From positions 40,031,909-40,095,908 of the forward strand of contig CM034547.1 in the NCBI GenBank assembly GCA_020055645.1: 64,000 nt of DNA. The letters run 5' to 3'. Positions 37,181 through 49,718 of the stretch are shown one piece after another. Below the pieces are notes generated by a model. The model searched no databases. It was not told the DNA's origin and was given only the letters and a program-made list of their open reading frames with translations. Made by a program: the position numbers and the translations under genes. Positions within the stretch are counted from its first letter, which is position 1, and each line of letters begins with the position of its first letter. The DNA is from Tomocerus qinae (Eukaryota > Arthropoda > Collembola > Entomobryomorpha > Tomoceridae).

Positions 37181-40100
37181 GCACTGTATGTAACTAAGTA
37201 GCAGAGTAGTAGCAGACGTAAGTCAACGCAAGCCACTGTGTTTATTGATTGACTCGTTTCTCTCTGCTATAACCTCACTTTCTCTGCTTTCTCTTTCTCC
37301 GTACTCGAACAACCGATGTAATCCCTTCTTCCTAGGCCGTACCTTCATTTTTCATTCACAAGAGAAAGTCCTCGAGCCGCTATGCTAATTGTACCTGATC
37401 AACTTACTTCTGAATAAACACATTTATTTAGACCTGCGTTTAGCATACGGTCATAATGGAAATGTAATATGTCTGTGTAAAGCCCATGAGTAAGTAAAAG
37501 CTAGTCCATAATTTGGAGAAAGTAGAGAAAGAGCTTTTGACTAGACTTTGTATTTAGACGGGTAAAATTATGGAGGGAGTAGATTGGAGTGACTATAAGG
37601 ACGAGTTTCATAGAGCCATTAGATCACAGTTAAACTATTAGTTTAATCTGAGACGCAATTGATTTAGTTCCACTTTATAGAGATCTGCACCATTTCATTC
37701 TTCTCCTACCACTGCGACTACACACTAAATATCAAAGTCTACCCCTTTACTATAATTATAACATATAAGTAGAAGGGTACATGTTGGTCCAGTCATCCCC
37801 TAGCCTCCATTAAGTAAGTAGGCATATAGTATGGCTATATGTATGGTAGTATTAAGTAGTAGCCAGACATTTCCATAGTATTGTATTTCCAACCACTTAC
37901 AGAAATCCAACCGCATGGAAATGCTATTGCCGCAAAGCCAGTTCTGCCACGCCGACTGAATTCAAGTATACCAAACCAGACTAATACTAGTAGATATGTT
38001 TCTAATCTCACCATATCTATGTATGGATTGTCTTTCGCATTAATATCAAGTCGGTGAATGTAAAAGTCCATTTCTCGACTTCGACCTCCATTTCCATCAA
38101 CATCATCAATTTCCCTCGATAAAAGATCATAAACCTCCATTTGAATGGGAATTTTATGAGAAATGACTCTCAAACTGAGTCTACCATCGAGAACTAACCA
38201 ACCGCTACACAAATTATAAAAAATGTTCTACTTATAAAAGGAGCTATGGATGATTAAAAGATACTTTAAAACCACAAGAGTTTTACTAGTCGTCCTCGTT
38301 TATTATTATTTTCTGTCAATTTTCATATTGCTATATCATAGATACTTACCCTTCAGATCACTCAGGATGTTCCCATAAATGTTGATAATATCATTAAGAA
38401 TCACCATAATAAAAGTATTATTGTTATTACCAAATCTTAAACTATCATGACTACCGGGACTATATAACACACGTCAATCTTTATGAACTAACCATACAGC
38501 CTATCTATCTCCTTACATTACAAGATTACTTTAAGAACATTTACTATCCTCTGCGCACATAAAGATAACCTGCACAAGTTATTCACATGTGTATAATACT
38601 TGTGTACTTTAACCAAATTGGCACAGCGTGTTTGCTGATTTTATGGCGTTTGATATCGGAACGATATGCGGAAGCCATTAAATTGCTAAACAGACTGCAA
38701 GATAACAGCAACATCCATATATTTACATACGGCTATTTCGCCAAGACCTTTTCTACACGGCTGTTTTCTGTTATCAACGCTTTACTAACCTTTATGCTAT
38801 TTTTCCATTAGCTTAAGAACTGAACGACGTGTAGGTAATATACATAAATGGTTAATTAAACATCCCCTTAACAATATCTTCTAAATTGCAGCATAACCTA
38901 AACTGATCGAATTCTTTGGAATGTAAATTACAATTTTCAAGTTTTCTAGATTTAAATCAGGATTCTATAATCATTATATATTATTTACGAAATAAAAAAT
39001 GAACTAATATTTATCAGGCAACCATAGTCCATGCAATTTATCAGATTTGAAAGCGAATGAACTGTCAAAATAATGAGAATCCCATCCAAAATTATCCCGA
39101 TATGTATTATATTCTCCATTAACTATATAACCCTGATTTGTATGTAGGTACTCGTTCGTATGCATTTTTTACCATTTGTGATTGCCCTAATAATATACAG
39201 AACGGTTTGGAAAGCAAATAATGAGTAAAGGGGGAGAAATTTTATCTAAATGGGAATGAAGTGTGTGGAGTGCAGTGCTTTATTCCTGTTGGTCAAAATC
39301 GAATGTGGATGTAGGAGATAGAAGTGATATTCCCCTGAGACACGAATGACATTCAGAGTTTGTACATTCATTTTCTTCACGGCTCCGTCTCTTCCTGGAA
39401 AAGGGGGGAGAGGGCGGCTGAGTGAACCAGAAACGTCTCCGAACTATCTTCTCTCCATCTGCCAATAAGTAGGAGACGACATGTCGAGGAAAAACGGGGC
39501 TCAAGGGATGCATCTTCACTCTATATGTACAAACTTAACCTCAACATCACCTAACCAAACCACTCGATTAGTGCCCTCCAAATACTACAGCCTAACTACT
39601 TTCTCCACTTTCTCCACTCTTTCCTGACCCTCACTCTAAATTATTTATTACCTACTCAGAATCCTATATCCATCAATCAACCATTTCAAATTAAATACCT
39701 TAAGTACAAAGATTAGTTTACCTAGTTTAGCCATATCTTGGTGTTTCATCGCTTATCACAGTAGATAACACTATATAAATCTACATTTATTAGTCGTCCA
39801 AATAAGTTAAATAAACTGTAGGTAATAATTGTAGGCAATTTTATCTTTTCAGCTTAAAACATTTCGAAACGAAAGGAATATCAATATTTTTTTAATTTTC
39901 GCCTATACGTTTTTTTTGTAGATGTAATGTATTATGCCGAAGAACCTGTATTCGTGCAGTTAAACTTAAGCACAGTGAGATGTAAGCGGATAGGAGGAAA
40001 TAGCAAATTCTATTGTGATTAAAATCCCAGTTTTTGGATTATGCATGTTTTGTTGGAAGGGTGAACTGTCATATATTATGTGAGATGTAATCGAATTTTG

Positions 40101-43100
40101 TGGTTACTATGCAGGAGTCAGATTCAGTTATAATTATGAATGGAGGGAGGAAGATGAGACAGAACACTTAAGATGTACGGAGAAAATGGAAAAGCACTTT
40201 ACTTGTTTTCCTGCAGCCTCAACATGTATTCAGTAATACTAAATGAGAAATTAAAAGTAGAGGCGCAAGAAGAAGACGTCTGTATTTAGTAAGTGCACTT
40301 TGTATACAAGATATGTACAAACACAATATGGTATGAGGGAAGTGGGAGGGTCGGCACATTTGGGTGTGCAGGCAGTAGAGTACAGAATTAAGGTCCTTTT
40401 GACGTGGACGGGTTTCATTCCAGGCTCATCCAGGCTTGTCAAATAGAGGGAATCTGTGTTTACGAGTGGAGTCAGTGGAGGAAGTGAGATAAGGAGCCGA
40501 AGATGCTGATCTCAGTGAGTGAGTCAGACAGACGTTTTCTCAGAACTTTTAGCGGACGCATAAAACATCAATTAGGGGCAAACTGTGGCTGAATCTCAAG
40601 AATTCCACTCCATATATATATATTTATACCCCGATCAACTCTGAGTATCTCTAACCTTTGAAGTCTCATCATCTATATCTACCAACTAGTATATTATGTG
40701 CTACATTCACATAACATGTACATAATATATTGCTATATGGCAGTATCTTTTGTATCATGCACTATATACCACGTACCTGTGTACTGGATTTATATATTAT
40801 ACAATTGCTGTTGCTATATGTGTATACGTAGTAAATAGTTTGGCATGGTGTGGTTGGGTCTGGTCTTGTGTACAAATGTAGTAGTCACTTATTTCTTAAC
40901 TGAGAACAAGAGAAAGAGAATTCGAGGGAACGAGTTGGAATTGTAGCCAATACGTACATTTGATCTGTAACCGAGCCAGGATCTCATCGTAAAGCGAACC
41001 GTTAGTTACTCCTCAGCTGACTCAGTCACTAACTCACATCACATCACAGACAAAGTCCCCTCAATTATACCTACTATACACATTTACTAATCCTTCTGTA
41101 TACTAGATATAACCAATTGTACTGCATATAGTTAAGACTGATATTTATAGGAAGACTCGTAATAATAAAATGAATGTATATCTATGTATGTATCAGTAGT
41201 ATGGTACAAAGGGGTAGTATTCTAAAAGTATCTGTGGGAGGATACACAGATCTGTGGAGAAAGCATACACAGATATAATGGATATACCTATCGTAGTGAG
41301 TACGTAGTAGTAGTAATGCGATGGTATGTAGTAAGTAAGTAAGTCGGTTGCTGGAAAAGAAGTTGCCATTCTGTTCCATATTTTATGAGCATCCTCTTGG
41401 CTCTGAAATATAGATTCTCTTTCTCCTTCCACTTACTTCACTCTCGTCCACTTCCCCCGTCCTCTACATACATACAACTCCTTTCTCTTGACTTACTGCT
41501 TTCACTTGACTTTACACTAACTCCAAACTTTTCTCCATAGAAAGTATACTCAGCTCAACTGCATTTCTATTCTGCTACATACACTACCATATACCAGACT
41601 CACATCTCACAAATGGCACTCAGAAATGTAAAGAAAAGTGAGAAGAAAGCAAAAGAAAGTTCATAGTGTCCGTACGTTGGAAGCAATACTATGTCTATAC
41701 ACTAAAGTATATATAGAGATGTACATAGATAGATATAGGCAGAACTAAGTAAGAAAGAAAGAAATGGAGAAAGTACTTTAGTCACTGTACTACATTGTAG
41801 AAGCATATGACATGCCACATACGATCCTTCCAAAGGTTAACGCTTTCTATAAGTCTCCGTCCAAGAATGAAGATCCTACGAATATAGCAAAGCTGCATTA
41901 TACATAAAGCTACTAATGCCAATCTTGTTACTTGGACTTTACAGCTTTCTCTATGCAGCTAACTCAAATAATCCTTATGCATTACACTCAACTCACTCAG
42001 GTAGACTGTAAACGATGAAGACGCTCTTCAGACCTATTTGCACAGAATACATTCTATTTGGAAATGGTTACGAGGACATCTCACTCGCCAAAACTATTAT
42101 TCTTCTATATTTCAATTTATGTATATCGCATACTCCATTTATTATTATATATTAAATGGCTACCTTAACCTTTTATGGAGCTAGAAAACTTAAAATTCCC
42201 ATTCCCTCGTTTAATTCTTCCTGACTCCTCATTGACAGTCCATTTGGCAATTTTTAACTCGTAATTTAGGACTGGCTTCAGTGACTACGGAGAAAGCATG
42301 CATTTGTATAAGACAAGTATAGAAGAAGGAAGAAGTTTGGTAGTAAAAAGGACGTAAATCTCACCCACACAAGCGATTCTATTGTTGTGTCCCTATTAAG
42401 TATAGTAGGAGAGAGGTGTGTGAATTACTATTATGCATGCATGCCCCGACTTCCCTGTCAAAACTATAACGAGTTGAGAGTTTACAAAGAAAAAGAATGA
42501 AATAGAGCCGAAAGTTGGGCGAAAACACGTCCATCCTTCCCTTCCTCCTCTCAGGGAACAAAAACAACCTTTTTTTCCTTCTTTTATAAAAAAGGCAGAA
42601 GTGAAACGGCAGCCTATTTTTTTAAACAAAATGTAGTTTTCTACGGTTGGTTTTAACATAATTTAAGAAGAATTAATAGATTTGAAACGGTTGGCAAATC
42701 TACCTACCCCAGACTCTTCTAACAACGCTAAATATCCAACTATATTCAGAATTTATGCGTATTAATACTTTTATTACTAAATTTTTTACAATATTTACAT
42801 TAAAAAATAATGATTATGGGTGACTTCATTTTTGAAAATAAATAACTACAATATTTAACTGTGCTTATTAAAATTAAAAAGGATAGCTTTTAATATAGCA
42901 CGACGTCTTTTTTGCACAAAAGGAGTTAGTTTTCTGTACCTTGTGCTTCATACTAAAGATAAGATTATCGAGTTATCAGAGTTGAAAGTTTTGTGCGGAG
43001 AAAAAGAGTGACTGACTCTCGAATACGTTTCTCTGCTTTCTCTCCAAAAACAAGATGAAAGCCTCTTTCGACTAATATGTATTTACTCCACACGCAAACC

Positions 43101-43642
43101 ACTATTAACGGCGACACTTTCCGAGTCCACAACTTATAATTCACGTCGTAGTTAAATATGACACAAATACATTCTTTTTACTCCATTCATTCTTTCAAAA
43201 ATAAAAATTTATTTTTAGATGACTGGTAGTTTAAAATCACTTTGAAATTAATATCCTCTCATAGAATTGCTTGAACAAAGAAAGATTCTGAATTGCCACA
43301 CAATACTTCGAGTCGCTCCCTAATGACTTTCTTCCATCATCGTCCGTCATTAACAATGGATTATAAACAAATAAAAATGTCCTACTCCCACCTTTATCCT
43401 TCTCTCACCCACCACTTTTATCTTTAACAACATTAATCTTCATAAGTACAAAGAATAAGGTAAGTGATACACACTCTTTTATATTTGATACATTTAAGAA
43501 AACTGATAAACACGTTCGAGACGACCACTAGTATTCAAATATTGTGCAACTAAGTCCCCAGCACATTATGAATCCATCAATATACATAAAGCAGTAAAAC
43601 CCCCAATCAAAAGAATCTGACGAGCAATTAAATAGGGTATCA
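37181..43642. other. non-coding stretch
   Basis: No gene recognised. Rich in GGAGAAAG/CTTTCTCC and GTGAAAG words (for example 37515-37530, 39600-39625, 41240, 41766, 42290). A possible minus-strand exon at 37901-38204 is discussed in findings. Confidence 0.5.
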
Positions 43643-44216
43643 TTAGATTTCCTCCCCGTTGAGGTTTCCTCCCGGCTTAGATCTCCTCCCTGTTAGACTA
43701 CCTCCCGTTAGATTTCCTCCCTGTTAGACCTCCTCCCGTTAGACTACCTCCCCGTTAGACTACCTCCCGACACGCAAAATATAAGGTAACGACAGAATGA
43801 AATTGGAAACATCAAAATGTTAGCTAAGGAAAGAACTAGGATAAGGAAAAATGGTCACTACTACTAATTACTTAATAATAATATGTATCTGTAATTATTA
43901 GTAGTGTACAGAGTGGCCAAGCGGGCAGGCTTCGTTAACAAAAGGACATATTATGTATTACTAACTACACAAAGCGATAAATTAACCTTCTACTGTTGTC
44001 TGTTGTTATCATCCCATACACCCACGTCTCAAGTTACTAAGTTTTGATGTTTCGATTTTCATTCTGTCGTTACATTATATTTTTTCTATCGGGAGGTAGT
44101 CTGACGGGGAGGTAGTCTAACGGGAGGAGGTCTAACAGGGAGGAAATCTAACGGGAGGTAGTCTAACAGGGAGGAGATCTAAGCCGGGAGGAAACCTCAA
44201 CGGGGAGGAGATCTAA
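43643..44216. mobile_element. foldback element with mirrored 15-18-bp subrepeats
   Basis: Each arm holds eight tandem variants of a unit like TTAGACTACCTCCCG (43643 to about 43770; about 44092-44216). Read from the outer ends inward, the eight variants come in the same order in both arms, nearly base for base. Inverted similarity continues inward through GTAACGACAGAATGAAA for about 60 bp. The centre contains another hairpin, CACTACTACTAATTAC against GTAATTATTAGTAGTG. The flanks GGTATCAT and GGTAACCAT may be a decayed target duplication. No transposase. Resembles Foldback/Galileo-type architecture in form only. Confidence 0.85.
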
Positions 44217-47200
44217 GGTAACCATTAAATAGCTCCATATTACAAAATTCTCGAAAAGTCACTTCAGTTATTTTTTGTTATTTCTTACTTTCACATTTGG
44301 TCTCAGTCTTTTCTTATTTCATTTCTTAATTTTAGATGGATGTTTTAAAATAGAATTTGTTGTGCGATATACGATACTGCACGTATAGGTCGAAGACTTT
44401 CTACCTAAGTATTACGTATTGCCGACTGTCGGCCATCACAAAGGAACTCTAGATCGCTTCCTTCAATTAGTATAATAAAATAGAATTAGAGATTATTAAT
44501 TTGCTACAATGGACGGAGACTTTGCGGTTTGAGAAGAAGTTCGGTGAAAGTGGCCGACTTGTAGTCGGGTGAAACGGATGGGAATAGAAAGTCTCTTTGA
44601 GGTTATAGAAAAGTCTGCAGAGCGAATCTTGAAAGCCCCAAGAGTCAATTCTATTTAACTATTGTCGTTTTTAGTCTAGAAGCATTCCACAACATTTCAG
44701 TCCACGTAATATCGTCTTCAATGCTATACAGTACAGCTTCAAGTTTTTCTATTATACATTTTACGAAGACATTCATTTGCATCTGTTGTTCACTCACTCA
44801 TCGTCACTCACTTTCTTGTGATATCAGCCACATGCTGAGATGCTCCTTCTCAATAGTGCTCTCTCGCACACATCGCTGTCTGGCTTTTCACATCATTAGT
44901 GCTTGCAGCATCGTGGCTATTCAATACAGTTAGGTATAGTTTATGCAGTTCTAATATTGTTCTCCTGTTCCAACCTTTTTGTATAGGGCTGGCTACGACC
45001 ACCATGACCCATACTCACCACTGTTAGCGTATAAAAATGTTGATGGACTGACTATGCCTATAATACTGACCGTAGTTACTAAAAATATCAATGGACAAAG
45101 CTGTCTATTTCTTCGGCAGGCTGATGTGTTTAACAACACGGTTTTCTATATTGAATAGAGTCCCTGGCAATTAAGAAAGGGAGTAAAATTCGGTGAAAGG
45201 TTGGTGAAAGTTCCATATGGAGTTACCCACGATTATGACGTTACCTTATACGTAACTACAGTCTCAGTCTAACTAATGCTAAAGAAATGTTGGGAGTTAC
45301 CATTGTAAAATAGCATCGATTACTATTGGTCAGGACACAAATCATATATACATGTTGTTTATAAATTAGGATGGATGTGAATAAATTGGATGGGATGTGT
45401 CGGAATAAATGTGAAGTAACGGAGTGCAGTGCAGTGTGCTGAGAAGTGAAATTCAAAGTAATTCTGTGTAATGTTATGTAATGGGAAGGAGGCTTTCTCC
45501 TTTTCGGTTCAATTCCGATCAGATCAGTTGAGATCAATTCGAGTCTCTTGTCTTGTCAAGAGTGAAAGTATTGTAGTTCTATGAGGTAGTCGACTGTGCG
45601 AATCTTCAGCACACTTTCACCGACATGCACCCAACTGACTTTTCCCTTGCTTTTTCTCTACTTGTACATGTTGTCTTTGCACCATTTGAATTTGAGTGCC
45701 TTCTCTTGTCTATTCTTTCTCCTCACTTCACTTTCTCTGCCCTCTCCTTCATTTACATGGCAAGACACTGGACACGGATACACCAATGGCCACTTTTACT
45801 CTGCAAGCAACTTCCGAAGAAAACACATCAAAAGTGACGAGTCAGTTGATTTTCCGCCGATTGCACTGACTTTTGTCACTACTCTTTCCTTTTCCTCATC
45901 GCTAAACTCGCACTTACTTTCTCCATTTCCTTCACCTCCCCTAATCCTCTATTAACAGAATTTGGAAGTGATCCGAATGCTAACACTTATTTGAATCTGG
46001 ACGGTTCAGCGGTGCAGACTGGGAATAACTATTTTTACAGTATATGTAAATGTATTCGCCTGTCATGCTTAAAACACCGAATTTGTCGTCCAATTTTTCC
46101 CAAAAATGAAACGCATCATTTTAGCTTGTCACCTTTCACCAAAGGGGGACATTATTAACATTCCTATTTCTGTACGTATCAAAAGTAAAAATTCGTTTAT
46201 AAGGTAAAAGTTGTGGGAAACGCGCCTTTGTCAGCATCATATGCATTAGAGGTTGATGAGGGAAATTGAAGTAAACGAAAGTAAATTCAAAAGAGAAACG
46301 AAATGAAAGCCTTAGTTAGCAAGCCGTATAAATGCATAGGTATGTTGAACAAATGTGTGAGTGCATGTCCATAAAAATGGAAACAATATATATATATAAT
46401 TCAGGAAATACGTAGTGAAAGTGTTACATGTGTTGATATGAGTAGAGTGAAAGCGAGAGAAAGGCGTAGTATTGGGTAGTTTAAGGAGCGGACCCCATCG
46501 GATCCAAATCTTACGACACGAGCGACCGACTGGAACGAATCGATTTTATGAGTTGAGTAACGTACACTTTCTCTCCGCTTTCTCTCAATAAATAGGCCTA
46601 CTCGACTCACTGTCCTTTCTTCCCCTCCTTTCTCTTACTTTCCCCACTTCCTTCTCTCCCACCAACTCGTCTTCAAATCACCTACATATGTACGTTTAAA
46701 CACTCTATCTCTTCACTTCAATGCCCAACCTCTTCTACCAACTTTAAGTGGCACTCCTTTGACTTTTCACTACAAATGACCTTATTTCTCACAGAACAGG
46801 TCAATCCTTTCCCCTACCAAATGTCTACTAATACTCGCTAATCATAACACAATTACATCTAACTTAGAGTGTTTATATTAAAGAGTACCACTTTCACTTA
46901 ACCAGTGTTCTCATTTAGCCGGCAAATTTGGCTAAAAATGAAATTATTTTATGCCAGGGATTGTGTTACGAAAACATTATTTGTAAAAACCTAATTGGTA
47001 AGAATTTTATCGAATCTTTCATAAGTCCAACAGTCTCAAGTTCTGGAATTTAGACGAAACTACTCCGTTCCCAAAATATTAATTCTTTAAATAAATACTA
47101 ACAATAGCGGTTACAATTTATTCGTCATTAATTTAATATCAAGTAAGAATATCTTTTTTTACGTTTAGTAAAATACTGATACCTACATTCAAAGGGAAAA

Positions 47201-49313
47201 AAAGGTAGATGCAAAAAATAAAAAATGTTTACTTAAGGTTATAATTATTTTTCCTTTTTATGCAAAAATGTTTTTTTTTGGTTTCGCAATCTCAATACAC
47301 GAATTGGCTTAATTCTCTAAATAAACTGCTTCTTTTCGTTTCACATAGCATCTTTGAAATATTTCACAAAAATTAATAATGAATTGGTATTGAATGACTA
47401 TAGGTAGTCAAGTCGAAAATGATCTTGGGATTTTAGGTAGTAACCAATGGCTAGCTAACCAATGATTGTAAGTTATACAATTGTAATAAATGTGAAAATG
47501 GAAATGATTTGATAGTAGAAGGGAAGATATTCTTCTTCCAAGATTCACATAACTCAGGTTGGTAGAATTCCTTTTGCTACACAAAGCAAATTTTACTTTG
47601 TGTGTAAGTTTTTCATTACACTCTGGAAAAGTTCAACAAAGTAATACTTTTCATTTCTGGTGAAAGAATAATAGATTTTAAGACATCTATGTATATAAAA
47701 TATCCTATAGAGTATATAAGATGCACCCGTATAATGTACCTTAAATTTATTATGGAAGTATAGGAAGAATAGTGTTTTGGGTGAATAAGAATTTTGGAAT
47801 TCATCGAATGTCTCTACATGCCCAGAAAATTGGATCGTTTGAAGTTTTACATTGAGCATCTTGATTTTGAACGGACGAGACTTGAGTCAACTTGAGAATC
47901 AACCTGTGCAAATATTTAATGTTTGTCATTGTGAAAATGAAACAAAAGGAAGATTCTTATTTGCCTCGCTAAGCGTGGTGACTGGACTGAATGTTGGGAA
48001 TGAAACTTGTGCAATTCAGTTCACTTCGTCGACTGCCGGAGAGGAAAGTACAAAAGAAAATTTCTCATCTCCATACTACCATGCATGCAACCAGCAAAAT
48101 AATTCACATAAATGTTTTTTCGATCCGATGGTTTTGCCAAGGTGTTCTACTGTTTCTGATGGTTTTACAACAAAAAAGATTTAAAAAATGTCTTTAGCCA
48201 TTTATTTGCTTTGTTTGACTACATAAATAGGGAACGTTGTTGGGGCTTTTGTACGTAAATGGCTGTTTATTGTGTGTGCAGACAGAGACTGGATTGTCCA
48301 GTGTAGCGTGTAACAATTGAAGAGCACAAAACATTTTCAAAATAACTGCTAGTTACAGTATACATCTCTATATGTTATACATAATTTAACGTGTTGTATC
48401 TATATAATTGTAGGATATAGAGAAAGTGGTACAAAGAGAAAGCAGTGGAGAAAGTTGAGTTCATCACACGGTCCAATGGCCGTATAATACTAATGTTAGT
48501 CATATGCATTGCATAGAAAGACGGAGTTTAGGTGAGCGAATCTTTCTCATACCACGATGTACCTATCTACCTATTTAATACATATAGTATAGCCACTACT
48601 TCCTTTTACATAATAAGAGACAACAACAGAAAGTGCTCAGACAAAGAAGAGTAGCTAAATGCTAATGTTCTTTGCATGAGCTAAACCACACCACATTAGA
48701 GTAGGCCAACCAAGTAAACCCACCTACAGATACAGTTAACATAATACACTAACAGAGCAGATAAGCTATTTCCGTAAACTTTGATGGCTGCAACTTTATA
48801 TCAGTAGTAGTGGGGTACAAGGAGCTTTACGTAGATACTCTGTGCATCTGTATAGTAGATATAACTAAACTATGTAAATAGAGCCTTGGTCTGTCCGAGA
48901 ATTGCGAACGAGTTGGAATTGAATTCTGCTCCACGAGACTTTGCGTATAAAGATAAAATAACTCACATCAGTCAGACTCACCTTCTCCTCCCATGCAACT
49001 CTGCAACACGCAAACCGGAGGGAGAGAGAGGCAACAAAATTACAAAAGTCCAACTCTCGTAACCTACACTGACTAGCAGCAGACTCCCTTTCCTTTCATT
49101 TACTATTCGCATACAGACGGACTTTCTCCTCCCAGAGATACGAGAACACTCACTATTTAAGTTAATCTAAGCGTGTTTTACGACAGTCTCTTCTCTCCGC
49201 TGCTCAACTCAATCCACCTCTTACTTACCAACTTACTACAGCACAACCACACCATTTATGCAATACACAGGTACGCATCCTCACCATATTATACACATAT
49301 CCATGTTCCAGTA
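44217..49313. other. non-coding stretch
   Basis: AT-rich with pyrimidine-rich parts. No gene or clear mobile element. Many GTGAAAG/CTTTCAC words around 44540-46890. Confidence 0.5.
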
Positions 49314-49718
49314 TGTATTCAAACTCTCTGTCTTTAAAACACACTGGTGTGTATCGGATTTTCAAATCCACACCAAATGGTCAACATTTGCTATGAATAA
49401 AACCAGTTCTCGATAGACAATTACAAAAATCAAAATTTGATTATATTAAAAATAAATTATTGTAATAATATCAGATGTTATTGATTTTACGGTTTCAATA
49501 ATAAATATATCATAATAATATATATTATGTAGTTATATATCATTTCACTTTATTTATCAAAAAATTATAATGCAAATATTCAATTTTTATAGGGTCCTGC
49601 AAAATTATGAATCCGGTTTCATTTATACTTAATAAAGTCAATTTGGTATATTTCGTAATCCCAAGTTTGTGTGTTTTAAAACAGTAGTTTGTTTTAAAAC
49701 ACACCAAGTCTGAATACA
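49314..49718. mobile_element. TTTTAAAAC MITE family, copy E
   Basis: Left arm TGTATTCAAACTC, CTTTAAAACACACTGGTGTG; right arm with two successive GTTTTAAAAC words and then CACACCAAGTCTGAATAC. About 405 bp, the longest copy, with an AT-rich interior. Confidence 0.7.

Noticed and set aside
43915..43935. A-box-like TGGCCAAGCGGGC as a tRNA gene
   Set aside because: No B-box at the right distance; it sits in the centre of the foldback element.
47852..48184. 110-codon plus-strand frame
   Set aside because: No family resemblance and no convincing splice or start context. Consistent with chance in a long window.
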